Part shown: positions 8,980 through 17,984 of the stretch, piece by piece
How positions within the stretch are numbered: the first letter of the stretch is position 1
How the letters are laid out: every line of letters begins with the position of its first letter
Origin: DATLMR01 sp035634255
GTDB lineage: Bacteria; Acidobacteriota; Blastocatellia; UBA7656
DNA length: 64,000 nt
NCBI GenBank assembly: GCA_035634255.1
Contig: DASQDI010000107.1
Coordinates: forward strand, 1 to 64,000
Direction of reading: 5' to 3'
Notes under the pieces: model-generated
Told to the model about the DNA's origin: nothing
The model's database searches: none
What the model saw: only the letters and a program-made list of their open reading frames with translations
Position numbers and translations under genes: made by a program

Positions 8980-9966
8980 ATGAAATTTAATATTTTGAGC
9001 AAAATGGCTGGGGCTGCGGTGATCAGCGCGATGACTCTGACGGGGGTGAGCCTGCCGGCTAACGCGCAGCAGGACCCTCAAAAACAGCAGAGGAAACAAC
9101 AGAAGCAGCAGCAGCGCGCTCAGCAGCAGCAGCAGAAGCAGGTCAACAAGCAACAGAGAGAACAGCAGCAGCAGCAAAGGCAGCAGCAAAGGCAGCAACA
9201 GCGTACACAGCAACAGCAGCAGGAGATGCTGAGGCAGCAGCAGAGACAGCAGCAGCGCACTCAACAGCAGCAACAGGAACTCTTGAGGCAGCAACAGAGG
9301 GCGCAGCAGCACCAGCAGAATCAGATCAATAAGCAGCAGGCGCGCGTCGAGCAGCAGAGGCTATCGCAGCAGCGCCAGCAGGAGCTTATCAGATTGCAGC
9401 AGCGACGAGAGTCGCAGTACCGTCAAAATCTGGAACGGCAGCAGCGCATAGCGCAGCAGCGCGCGCTGGCCCTACAGAGGGAGAGGCGGATCGCGCAGTA
9501 CCGTTATCAGCAGCGCTATCTGGAACGCTTGCGCCAGCAGCAGCTGCGCCTCCAGAACGCGCGGAGTTACAATTACTACAACGACCCGTACTTCTACACG
9601 GCTCCTAGCTATCGCTACTACCGTAGCGGCAGGTACTACCAGACCAACCAGTATGGGGCGGACTTGCTCAGGCAGGCCGTCAACAACGGCTACGAAGAAG
9701 GGTTCCGCGCCGGACAGGCGGACCGCGAGGACCGGTGGCGCTTCAACTATCAGGGCTCGTACGCCTATCAGGACGCGAACTATGGATATGGCGGTTATTA
9801 CGTAGACCAGGACGAGTACAACTACTACTTCCGCGAGGGCTTCCGCCGCGGGTATGAAGACGGCTACAACAGCCGCTATCAGTATGGCAACTACTCCAAC
9901 GGCAAGTATGCCATCCTGGGCGCGATCCTGTCGCAAATCCTGAACTTCCAGTCGCTCACTGACTGA
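8980..9966 (+). CDS. Exported Gln/Arg-rich low-complexity protein with Tyr-rich C-terminal repeats
   Basis: This is a 328-residue protein. A signal peptide covers residues 1-30 (cleavage predicted after NAQ or ANA). Residues about 31-175 are almost entirely Gln with Arg, Lys and Glu, mostly encoded by CAG runs: poly-Gln blocks broken every few residues by R, E or K, predicted to be helical/coiled coil. Residues about 195-230 are Tyr/Ser/Asn rich. The C-terminal third carries two related motifs, GYEEGFRAGQADREDRW and FREGFRRGYEDGYNSR, about 50 residues apart. AAGGAGGGTG precedes the ATG and a strong terminator follows. I know of no function; an envelope-associated or extracellular assembly role is an inference. 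Confidence 0.75.
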   Translation: MKFNILSKMAGAAVISAMTLTGVSLPANAQQDPQKQQRKQQKQQQRAQQQQQKQVNKQQREQQQQQRQQQRQQQRTQQQQQEMLRQQQRQQQRTQQQQQELLRQQQRAQQHQQNQINKQQARVEQQRLSQQRQQELIRLQQRRESQYRQNLERQQRIAQQRALALQRERRIAQYRYQQRYLERLRQQQLRLQNARSYNYYNDPYFYTAPSYRYYRSGRYYQTNQYGADLLRQAVNNGYEEGFRAGQADREDRWRFNYQGSYAYQDANYGYGGYYVDQDEYNYYFREGFRRGYEDGYNSRYQYGNYSNGKYAILGAILSQILNFQSLTD

Positions 9967-9987
9967 GAAGGCTCCTTCTAAACCTAA

Positions 9988-10039
9988 CGCCCCGCCTCCC
10001 CGGTCTTGAAAGGATTCGGGGAGGCGGGGCGCTCTTTTT
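9988..10039 (+). terminator. Strong intrinsic terminator after the Gln-rich gene
   Basis: A perfect 15-base-pair GC-rich stem (CGCCCCGCCTCCCCG at 9988-10002 with CGGGGAGGCGGGGCG at 10017-10031) is followed by CTCTTTTT. It lies 22 bases past the stop codon of the Gln-rich gene and just before the 3' end of the convergent amphi-Trp gene. Confidence 0.92.
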
Positions 10040-10043
10040 CACT

Positions 10044-10274
10044 TCACCGCCGCTTCCACTTCAACTCAATCTCCACCTCCTCCTCGTCGCCCGTGCGCTC
10101 GTACTCGAACTCGACGGTCGCGTAAGGGGGGATGTAGATGCGCTCTCCCGCGATCTGTATCTCGAAAGTCTTCTCCTCTTCCAGAGCGTCGGCCAGCCTT
10201 CTTAGTTTGGCGACGACCTCCTTGTTCGAATAAGACTTCTCCGCTTCTTTATCGTTTTCTTTATCATTCGTCAT
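10044..10274 (-). CDS. amphi-Trp domain protein
   Basis: The 76-residue protein has a charged N-terminal tail followed by a helix (NKEVVAKLRRLADALEE) and a four-stranded sheet with alternating charged and hydrophobic residues (FEIQIAGERIYIPP, TVEFEYERTG, VEIELKWKRR). The closing WKR motif and overall length fit the amphi-Trp family, small proteins of unknown function often found beside stress or envelope genes. It is convergent with the Gln-rich gene. GGAGGTGAACG just upstream of the ATG is a good ribosome binding site. Confidence 0.8.
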   Translation of the reverse strand: MTNDKENDKEAEKSYSNKEVVAKLRRLADALEEEKTFEIQIAGERIYIPPYATVEFEYERTGDEEEVEIELKWKRR

Positions 10275-10596
10275 CGTTCACCTCCGTCGGAAAATCAGAG
10301 CACATGTAAGGCTATCACTTCATCGCCTTCCTGACTGAGCATGATACTACACGCGCCCGCCGATGCCATGCGTCGAGCTTCGATGAGCGGCACTCACTCC
10401 CGAACCACCCGCCTTGAGATCACCGTCGAGCCCCGAGGCGCGGCGGCGTGTGCGGAAATGAACACCCGCCGTACATTACTGAACGAGCCGCGCGCCCGCG
10501 CCTCTTCCACCGCCGAATCTATTCAACAAGATAGCCCCGCCGGGCGGGGCGTTTTCGTGGCCCCTGCGTTGCCCAAACACTTCCGAGGAGTAATGC
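10275..10596. other. 322-base region upstream of the efflux operon
   Basis: No coding region is supportable. It holds the amphi-Trp promoter on the minus strand and the leader of the HlyD-ABC operon on the plus strand, including an intrinsic terminator-like hairpin at 10534-10554 oriented towards the operon. An open frame crosses the region (10341-10613) but its composition and lack of ribosome binding site argue against a gene. Confidence 0.5.
10534..10554 (+). terminator. Terminator-like hairpin in the leader of the HlyD operon
   Basis: GCCCCGC (10534-10540) pairs with GCGGGGC (10544-10550) across a three-base loop, followed by GTTTT. It points towards the adaptor gene, whose ATG is 43 bases further on, yet no plus-strand gene precedes it. 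It may therefore end a short untranslated transcript or act as an attenuator. A similar GC-rich palindrome ends the Gln-rich gene. Confidence 0.65.
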
Positions 10597-11841
10597 ATGG
10601 ACCGAGAGATTGATCCGACTTTTCGCAGAAGACAGGTGGCGCGGCGCGCTCTGGTAGGGGCGACGCTCGTGGTGTTTCTCGCTGCGGGTTTCATCTGGGG
10701 CCCCTCTCTTATAAAGGCCTCGATAAACCGCTCGCGCATACGGACGGCGCGCGTCGAGTATGGCCCGGTCGAGGCCACGATCAACGCCAGCGGTACTATC
10801 GTGCCCGAGTTCGAACAGGTGCTCTCAAGCCCGATAAACGCCCGCGTCGTCCGAATACTCAAGAGGGCGGGCGAGGTCGTCTCCAAGGGCGAGCCGATTG
10901 TCGAGCTCGACGTGAGCGAGTCCGTGCTGGCGCTCGACAAGATGAGCCAGCAGGTCGACCTGAAAGAGAATCAGCAGGCGAAGGCGAAGCTCGATCTTCA
11001 AAACATCCTGATCAACCTTCAGAGCCAGTGGGAGATCAAGAACCTCGAATACAAATCCGCCAAGGCCGCCTCGCAGCGCAACCGCGACCTCTTCAAGCAG
11101 GGCCTCGTCTCGACCGACGTGCTCCGCGAGGCCGAGTTGCAGGAGGAGAAGACCGGCTTCGAGCTCAAGCAGATCGAAGACTCGAAGCGCAACGCTCAGC
11201 AGTCGACGAAGACCCAGCTCGAAGGGCTGGCCCTCGAAATGAGCACCCTGCAAAAGGAGCGGGGCGAGGCGAGGCGGCAGCTCGATCTGGCGACGACCAA
11301 GGCCGACCGGGACGGCGTGCTCACGTGGGTCGTCGCGGAAGAGGGCGCGACCATGCAGAAGGGCGACGTGCTCGCCCGGATCGCGGACCTCAACTCGTTC
11401 CGGGTCAACGCGACCGTCTCGGAGATTCACTCCAACCGCCTCTCGGTCGGCATGCCCGTGAGCGTCAAGGTGAACGAGGAATTTATCGACGGGCAGATAT
11501 CGAGCATCCTCCCGACCATAAAGGATGGCGCGATCACTCTGCTCGTCTCGCTCAGGGACAAGGCGAGCCCGCTTTTGAAATCGAACCTGCGGATCGATGT
11601 CCTGATCGTCACCGAGCACAAGGACAGGGTGCTCAGGGTCAGGAAGGGGCCGTTCGTAAACTCCGAGGGGCTTCACGACGTGTTCGTCATCCGGGGCGAG
11701 GCCGCGGTGAAGACCCCCGTCCGCATCGGCATCAGCAGCTTCGACTACTACGAAGTCATCGAAGGCCTGATCGACGGGGACGAAGTGATCATCTCCGACA
11801 TGTCGGACTATATGCACCTGAAGGAAGTCAGGATTAAGTAG
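10597..11841 (+). CDS. HlyD-family periplasmic adaptor of an ABC efflux system
   Basis: The 414-residue adaptor subunit of a MacAB-like tripartite exporter has one N-terminal membrane anchor (about residues 17-38). It continues with a first biotinyl-lipoyl half (about 60-110, INASGTIVPEFEQVLSSPIN), a long alpha-helical hairpin (about 110-235, many Gln/Lys/Glu heptads), a second lipoyl half (ATTKADRDGVLTWVVAEEGA) and beta-barrel and membrane-proximal domains to the end. TTCCGAGGAGTAATGC gives a ribosome binding site. It is the first gene of a co-directional set with the ATPase (15 bases on), two permeases, a sigma-54 regulator and a kinase. The substrate is unknown; related systems expel macrolides, peptides or lipids. 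Confidence 0.9.
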   Translation: MDREIDPTFRRRQVARRALVGATLVVFLAAGFIWGPSLIKASINRSRIRTARVEYGPVEATINASGTIVPEFEQVLSSPINARVVRILKRAGEVVSKGEPIVELDVSESVLALDKMSQQVDLKENQQAKAKLDLQNILINLQSQWEIKNLEYKSAKAASQRNRDLFKQGLVSTDVLREAELQEEKTGFELKQIEDSKRNAQQSTKTQLEGLALEMSTLQKERGEARRQLDLATTKADRDGVLTWVVAEEGATMQKGDVLARIADLNSFRVNATVSEIHSNRLSVGMPVSVKVNEEFIDGQISSILPTIKDGAITLLVSLRDKASPLLKSNLRIDVLIVTEHKDRVLRVRKGPFVNSEGLHDVFVIRGEAAVKTPVRIGISSFDYYEVIEGLIDGDEVIISDMSDYMHLKEVRIK

Positions 11842-11856
11842 ACGGAGGATAGACAA

Positions 11857-12591
<735 letters not shown>

Positions 12592-12600
12592 GGAGGCGCA

Positions 12601-13839
12601 ATGCTCAGGAATTATATCAAGATCGCTTACAAAGTTTTTCTGAGGCGGAAGTTCTTCACCTTCATCAGCCTCTTCGCGATCAGCTTCACATTGATCGTAC
12701 TCATGGTCGCGGCCGCCTTCCTGGACCACACCTTCGGGCCGCTCGCGCCTGAGACGAAACAGGAGCGTTCGCTCGGCATATACCATTTGCTCTTCCGGGG
12801 CGAGAGGGCCGAGTCGAATGGCCCCCCAGGGTACGGTTTCCTCGACCGTTTCGCGCGGAACCTCCCCAACGTGGAGAAGGAATCCTTCTTCACCGAGCCG
12901 GGGTCGGTCTACTCCTATAAAAACGGGGAGAAGATTCACTCTTACCTGAAGCGCACGGACGGGCAGTTCTGGGAGATCCTTGAGTTCAACTTCCTCGAAG
13001 GCGGCCCATACACGCCCGACGACGAGAAGAATGGCAACTTCGTGGCCGTAATCAACGAGGCCACCAGGAGCAAGTTCTTCGGCGGCGGCCCCGCGGTCGG
13101 CCAGACCCTGGAGGCCGACGGCCAGCGCTTCCGGGTCGTCGGGGTGGTCTCGAACGTCCCCATGTTCAGGATAACTCCTTTCTCCGACATCTGGGTGCCC
13201 ATCAGCACCATGAAGACCACCGCCTATCGCTCGCAGATGAGGGGGAGGTTCATGGCGCTCCTTCTCGCGAAGAGCTCCGCGGACTTCGCGCAGATCAAGG
13301 AGGAGTACAAGTCGAGGCTCTCCCAGGTCGATTTCTCTCGAGAGCCCGAGTTCACTACAGCCATCGGCGACGCCGAGACGTTTTTCGAATTCGTTTCGAG
13401 GATCCTGAGCCCCAGGCAGGATTCCAGCAATCCGGGGAGCCTTCTCGCGGTAATAATAGCTTTTATGATCCTCTTCATGCTGCTGCCGACCGTGAACCTC
13501 ATCAACATCAACGTGAGCAGGATCATGGAGCGGGCGAGCGAGATCGGGGTCCGAAAAGCATTCGGCGCTTCCTCGTGGACGCTCGTCGGCCAGTTCGTCG
13601 TCGAGAACGTACTGCTCACTCTGGCCGGGGGCGTCATCGGCTTCCTCGGCTCTTACCTCGTGCTCGAAGCCTTCAGCCAGAGCGGGCTGATCCCCTACGC
13701 CGAGTTTCATTTCAATTACCGAATCTTCATTTACGGGCTGGCCCTCGCCCTTTTCTTCGGCCTCTTCTCAGGGGTCTACCCCGCGTGGAAAATGTCGCGC
13801 TTGAATCCTATCGAGGCGCTCAAGGGAGGAGTCCGATGA
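12601..13839 (+). CDS. FtsX/MacB-type ABC permease 1
   Basis: This is a 412-residue permease. A first membrane helix lies at about residues 17-40, then a large MacB_PCD-type extracytoplasmic domain (about 45-280), then three C-terminal helices (about 285-310, 335-362, 375-400) that form the FtsX core. The cytoplasmic coupling segment GVRKAFGASS is typical of the family. AGGAGG precedes the ATG. Its stop overlaps the next permease start in an ATGA arrangement, so the two are translationally coupled and likely form a heterodimer. Confidence 0.9.
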   Translation: MLRNYIKIAYKVFLRRKFFTFISLFAISFTLIVLMVAAAFLDHTFGPLAPETKQERSLGIYHLLFRGERAESNGPPGYGFLDRFARNLPNVEKESFFTEPGSVYSYKNGEKIHSYLKRTDGQFWEILEFNFLEGGPYTPDDEKNGNFVAVINEATRSKFFGGGPAVGQTLEADGQRFRVVGVVSNVPMFRITPFSDIWVPISTMKTTAYRSQMRGRFMALLLAKSSADFAQIKEEYKSRLSQVDFSREPEFTTAIGDAETFFEFVSRILSPRQDSSNPGSLLAVIIAFMILFMLLPTVNLININVSRIMERASEIGVRKAFGASSWTLVGQFVVENVLLTLAGGVIGFLGSYLVLEAFSQSGLIPYAEFHFNYRIFIYGLALALFFGLFSGVYPAWKMSRLNPIEALKGGVR

Positions 13840-15083
13840 TTAAGCATCTCTTTAAGATCGTGTGGAACCGCAAGCGGGCCAATTTCCTGATTATCGTGGA
13901 GATTTTCTTCTCATTCCTTGTTCTCTTCTCGGTCGCCGTCTTCGCGGTCTACTATACGGACAATTATCGCCGCCCGCTCGGCTACTCTTACGACAACGTG
14001 TGGAACATAGAGATCGAGCGGGACAGGGGTCAGACTTCCGTGCAAACGAGCAACGTTGATGACGGAAAGACGCCGCCGGCCGCGCAAGGGCCGAACCCGA
14101 CCATCTCCCAGCTCTTCTACGCCCTGCGGGGGTTCGACGAGATCGAATCCGTGGCGGGAGCAGGCACGGTCCCGTACTCCCACTCGACCTCATCGTCCGG
14201 CTACGAGCTCAACGGCGCACTGGTCTACTTCCAGGTCAACCGGGTGACCGACTCCTTCAAGGACTTGATGAGGCTTGAGCTGGTCGAAGGCAGGTGGTTC
14301 GGTAAAGAAGACGCCGGCGCTAATTATAACCCCGTCGTGATCAACCAGAGGCTCGCCCGCGAGGTCTTCGGAGGCGAGAGCCCCCTTGGTAAGAAGATAT
14401 CCCCTGATACCGAGTTCGACGGCCGGCCGAGGTCGAGGGAGGACCGCGTCGTCGGCGTCATCACCGACTTCCGCAAGGACGGGGAGTACGCGGGCCTCGG
14501 GAATTACGTATTCGAGAGGAATGACATCGAGAGCTCAACGGGAGAAGTGCCCAACAACATCGTGATCAGGGTTCGTCCGGGCACGAGGGCCGAGTTCCAG
14601 GAGAGGATCAACAACCGATTGCAGGCCATAGCGAAAGACTGGTCGTTCGAGATCGAGCCCCTGAGCGACATGAGAGAGAGCTTCCTCCGCATATACGTGG
14701 CCCCCATAGTGGCCGGGGGGACCGTCGCGGCTTTCCTCCTGATAATGGTCGCGCTCGGGCTCACGGGAGTGCTCTGGCAGAACGTGACGCAGCGCATTAG
14801 AGAGATCGGCCTCAGGAGGGCCAAAGGCGCCACGGCCGGGAAGATATACGCGCAGATACTCGGCGAGTTGATGGTCATAGCCTCCTTCGGATTGATCGCC
14901 GGAGTCCTGGTGGTGGTACAATTCCCACTCCTGGACCTGATCGGGTTCATCAGCAAAGGGGTCTACGTCTCAAGCCTCGTGATCTCGCTCGTCCTGATCT
15001 ACATACTGACGGCGCTATGCGGGCTTTACCCGAGCAGGCTGGCGACGAGGATTCACCCGGCGGAGGCGCTCCATTACGAATGA
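13836..15083 (+). CDS. FtsX/MacB-type ABC permease 2
   Basis: This 415-residue partner of the preceding permease has the same layout: a first helix (about residues 18-42), a MacB_PCD-like domain (about 45-285) and three C-terminal helices with coupling motif GLRRAKGATAG. The start is the ATG inside the ATGA overlap with permease 1, preceded by AGGGAGGAG. An open frame extends 87 codons further upstream but there it only shadows permease 1. The sequence diverges clearly from permease 1, which suggests a true heterodimer and not a recent duplication. Confidence 0.9.
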   Translation: MIKHLFKIVWNRKRANFLIIVEIFFSFLVLFSVAVFAVYYTDNYRRPLGYSYDNVWNIEIERDRGQTSVQTSNVDDGKTPPAAQGPNPTISQLFYALRGFDEIESVAGAGTVPYSHSTSSSGYELNGALVYFQVNRVTDSFKDLMRLELVEGRWFGKEDAGANYNPVVINQRLAREVFGGESPLGKKISPDTEFDGRPRSREDRVVGVITDFRKDGEYAGLGNYVFERNDIESSTGEVPNNIVIRVRPGTRAEFQERINNRLQAIAKDWSFEIEPLSDMRESFLRIYVAPIVAGGTVAAFLLIMVALGLTGVLWQNVTQRIREIGLRRAKGATAGKIYAQILGELMVIASFGLIAGVLVVVQFPLLDLIGFISKGVYVSSLVISLVLIYILTALCGLYPSRLATRIHPAEALHYE

Positions 15084-15098
15084 GAGGGCCTCGATTCG

Positions 15099-16511
15099 AT
15101 GGAAGAGATGGCGGAAACCACCAGCCAAAGCGATGAGACGATACTACTCGTCGACGACGACCCGTCCGTGACCGCGTCGCTCGCGCTCCTGTTGAAGCAG
15201 GCCGGGTACAGGTCCGTCAGCGCGAGCTCCCCGGCCGAGACGCTTGAGAAGGTCGCGAGCGGCAGGTTCCAGCTCGTGATTCAGGACATGAACTTCTCGC
15301 GCAACACTACGGGCGAGGAGGGGCTCCAGTTGCTCGGGCAGCTGAAATCGCTCCGCCCGAACATGCCGGTCATCCTGATCACCGCGTGGGGGTCGATCCA
15401 GCTGGCGGTCGAGGGCATGCGCGCGGGCGCCACCGACTTCGTCACCAAGCCGTGGACGCACCAGCAGATCCTCCAATCGGTGAGGACCGCGCTCGGGCTC
15501 GCCGCCGCGAACTCCGCCCGCGCGCAGGACCAGGCCGTCACGCGGGAGGAGATCGACTCGCTCTACGACTTCCATGACATCATCGGGACCGACGCGAGAT
15601 TCCTGAAGATTCTCGATATAATCGGGCGCATCAGCGCGACCGACGCGAGCGTGCTGATAACGGGCGAGAGCGGGACGGGGAAAGAGATGATCGCCGAGGC
15701 GATTCACCGCAACAGCCGCAGGAAGAACGGGCCTTTCGTGAAGGTGAATCTGGGGGGCATATCCTCCACGCTCTTTGAGAGCGAGATGTTCGGCCACGTG
15801 AAAGGCGCGTTCACCGACGCGCGCCACGACCGCAAGGGCCGCTTCGAGATAGCCAACGGCGGGACGATCTTCCTCGACGAGATAGGCGACCTCGACCCCG
15901 GCTCGCAGGTGAAGATGCTGAGAGTCCTACAGGACCGCAAGTACGAAATCCTCGGCTCAAGCATCACGAGGAGCGTCGACGTGCGGATCATCTCCGCGAC
16001 CAACAGGAACCTGCCGGAGATGGTTCAGAGCGGGGGCTTCCGCGAGGACCTGCTCTACCGCCTCAACCTCATCGCGATCCACCTCCCGCCCCTGCGCGAG
16101 AGGCCGGGAGACATAGCCCTGCTCGTCGAGCAGTTCCTTGAGAGCATGAGGAAAGTCTACCGGAGGAACGAGCTGACGGTGAGCGGCCCGGCGCTCAGGT
16201 GGCTACGGGGCTTGCCGTGGCCGGGCAACATCAGGCAGTTGAGGCACCTCATCGAGCGCACCGTGCTCGTCAGCGGCAAGGACACGCTTGAGGTGGAGGA
16301 CTTCAGCCTGCCCATCGAGATGGAATCGAGCGAAGGCCGCAAGAGCTCTCTCCCCGACGTCGGTAAGATGACGCTCGACGAGATAGAGAAGGCCGTGATC
16401 CTCAAATCCCTGAAGCACCACGGCGGCAACATAACAAAGGTGGCGGAATCTCTCGGCCTGAGCCGCGCCGCGCTCTATCGAAGATTCGAGAAGTATGGAA
16501 TACAGATATAG
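15099..16511 (+). CDS. NtrC-family sigma-54-dependent response regulator
   Basis: This is a 470-residue activator. The receiver domain (about residues 14-130) has phospho-accepting Asp63 (IQDMNF), Thr (LITAW) and Lys (VTKPW). The AAA+ domain (about 155-390) has Walker A GESGTGKE, Walker B GGTIFLDEIGD and arginine-finger region FREDLLYRLN. A C-terminal Fis-type HTH (about 425-470) ends GLSRAALYRRFEKYGI. The sigma-54-contacting loop reads GAFTDA (residues 236-241) where the textbook motif is GAFTGA. The kinase encoded just downstream is its probable partner, and the upstream ABC exporter its probable target. I found no clear -24/-12 GG-N10-GC box in front of the operon. Confidence 0.93.
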   Translation: MEEMAETTSQSDETILLVDDDPSVTASLALLLKQAGYRSVSASSPAETLEKVASGRFQLVIQDMNFSRNTTGEEGLQLLGQLKSLRPNMPVILITAWGSIQLAVEGMRAGATDFVTKPWTHQQILQSVRTALGLAAANSARAQDQAVTREEIDSLYDFHDIIGTDARFLKILDIIGRISATDASVLITGESGTGKEMIAEAIHRNSRRKNGPFVKVNLGGISSTLFESEMFGHVKGAFTDARHDRKGRFEIANGGTIFLDEIGDLDPGSQVKMLRVLQDRKYEILGSSITRSVDVRIISATNRNLPEMVQSGGFREDLLYRLNLIAIHLPPLRERPGDIALLVEQFLESMRKVYRRNELTVSGPALRWLRGLPWPGNIRQLRHLIERTVLVSGKDTLEVEDFSLPIEMESSEGRKSSLPDVGKMTLDEIEKAVILKSLKHHGGNITKVAESLGLSRAALYRRFEKYGIQI

Positions 16512-16529
16512 GGGGCAGTGGGCAGTGGG

Positions 16530-16633
16530 CAGGGGTCAGGATTCAGGGAGGAACAGACGCGCGAATGATTTGAGACTCTCTCTATTGAATCCCTTTCCTA
16601 CCCTGAATACTGAATCCTGCCCCCCGACCCCTG
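16530..16633. repeat. Imperfect inverted repeat in the regulator-kinase spacer
   Basis: CAGGGGTCAGGATTCAGG (16530-16547) is answered in reverse complement by CTGAATCCTG plus GACCCCTG within 16610-16633, with a spacer of about 60 bases. A short direct repeat GGGCAGT (16513-16519 and 16520-16526) lies just before. The right arm ends five bases before the kinase ATG, where there is no Shine-Dalgarno sequence. Such G-rich 'gggcagtgggcag' tracts look like dispersed intergenic repeats and not coding DNA. Confidence 0.6.
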
Positions 16634-16637
16634 CGCC

Positions 16638-17942
16638 ATGAACCTTCGCCTTAAGTTCGTCCTTTACCTCGTGGCCATTCACGTGCTGTTCGCGGGAGTG
16701 GCCGTTTACCTGCTGCACCGTGACCGCATCTGGCTGCTCGCGGTCGAGGCCATCTTCGTCGTCTCTCTCATCACCGGCGTAAGGCTGATAAGAAATCTCT
16801 TCGGCACCATCGAGATGATCAACACCGGCGCGCAGTTCATCAGCGACAGCGATTTCACGTCGCGGTTTCGCGAGGTCGGCCAGCCGGAGATGGACCAGTT
16901 GATTAACATCTATAACCGGATGGTCGATCACCTGCGCGAAGAGCGCACGAGGCAGCAGGAGCAGCACTACTTCCTCGATAAGATATTGAAGGCGTCGCCT
17001 TCCGGCATACTCACCCTGGACCTCGACGGCAGGATCGCCATGGCTAACCCGGCGGCCGGGCGCATCCTCCAATCTTCGAGCGGGGACATCTTCGGCAAAA
17101 AGCTCTCCGAAATCGACGCGCCCTTCTTCGTCGAATTGAGCAGGCTCGGGACGGGCGAGTCCAGAGTCATCGCCTTGCAGGGCAGGCGGCGCATCAAGTG
17201 CCAGAAGTCCCAGTTCCTCGACCGCGGCTTCGCGAGGCAGTTCATACTCATGGAGGAGCTGACCGAAGAACTCAGGCAGACCGAGAAAGCGGCCTACGAG
17301 AAGCTGATCCGAATGATGTCGCACGAGGTGAACAACTCCGTCGGGTCGGCCAACTCTCTCCTCCACTCGTGCCTGAATTACAAGGACCAGCTGAGCGAAG
17401 AGGACCGCAGGGATTTTGAAATGGCCCTGAGCGTGGTCATCTCGCGGACGGACCACCTCAACGCCTTTATGCGGAGCTTCGCCGATGTCGTCAGGCTCCC
17501 CCCGCCCAAGCTGCTCCCCTGCAACGTCGAGCAGTTGCTGGAAGACATCGCCGTGCTGATGAAGGCGGAGGCCGCGCGCAGGCAGATCGATTGGGTCTGG
17601 GACTTTCAATCGCCGGGCGTCTACGTCCCGATGGACCGGAGCCAGATGGAGCAGGTATTCGTCAACATTTTTAAGAATGCCATCGAAGCAATCGGCACCG
17701 AAGGCACGATCACCGTCCGCACCGGCGAGAAGAACGGGCGCAGGTTCGTGGTGATCGAGGACACGGGGAGCGGGATACTCCCCGAGGCGCGGCCGAGGCT
17801 CTTCTCCCCGTTTTTCAGCACCAAGGAGAACGGGCAGGGGATAGGGCTGACCATGGTTCAGGAGATTCTCGACCAGCACCACTTCGAGTTCTCGCTCGAA
17901 AGCGAGCCCGGACAGCCGACCCAGTTCAGGATATATTTTTAA
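16638..17942 (+). CDS. NtrY-like membrane sensor histidine kinase
   Basis: This 434-residue kinase pairs with the preceding NtrC-family regulator. Two membrane helices (about residues 5-24 and 30-52) with almost no periplasmic loop are followed by a HAMP-like segment (about 50-105), a PAS domain (about 110-200), a HisKA H-box MMSHEVNNSVGSA (His229) and HATPase_c (N-box NIFKNAIEAI, G-boxes EDTGSGIL and GQGIGLTMV). HEVNN in place of HELRT is usual for kinases that serve NtrC-type regulators. The short loop suggests an intramembrane or cytoplasmic signal. The start lacks an obvious ribosome binding site and lies at the edge of an inverted repeat. Confidence 0.92.
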   Translation: MNLRLKFVLYLVAIHVLFAGVAVYLLHRDRIWLLAVEAIFVVSLITGVRLIRNLFGTIEMINTGAQFISDSDFTSRFREVGQPEMDQLINIYNRMVDHLREERTRQQEQHYFLDKILKASPSGILTLDLDGRIAMANPAAGRILQSSSGDIFGKKLSEIDAPFFVELSRLGTGESRVIALQGRRRIKCQKSQFLDRGFARQFILMEELTEELRQTEKAAYEKLIRMMSHEVNNSVGSANSLLHSCLNYKDQLSEEDRRDFEMALSVVISRTDHLNAFMRSFADVVRLPPPKLLPCNVEQLLEDIAVLMKAEAARRQIDWVWDFQSPGVYVPMDRSQMEQVFVNIFKNAIEAIGTEGTITVRTGEKNGRRFVVIEDTGSGILPEARPRLFSPFFSTKENGQGIGLTMVQEILDQHHFEFSLESEPGQPTQFRIYF

Positions 17943-17984
17943 TGAGACAATCGGATCATACGTTTCGAAATCGTAGTCCGATTT

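Noticed and set aside
8777..8983. Possible 68-residue gene before the Gln-rich gene
   Set aside because: AT-rich, no Shine-Dalgarno, overlaps the true start of the next gene and has Cys/Trp-rich random-like composition.
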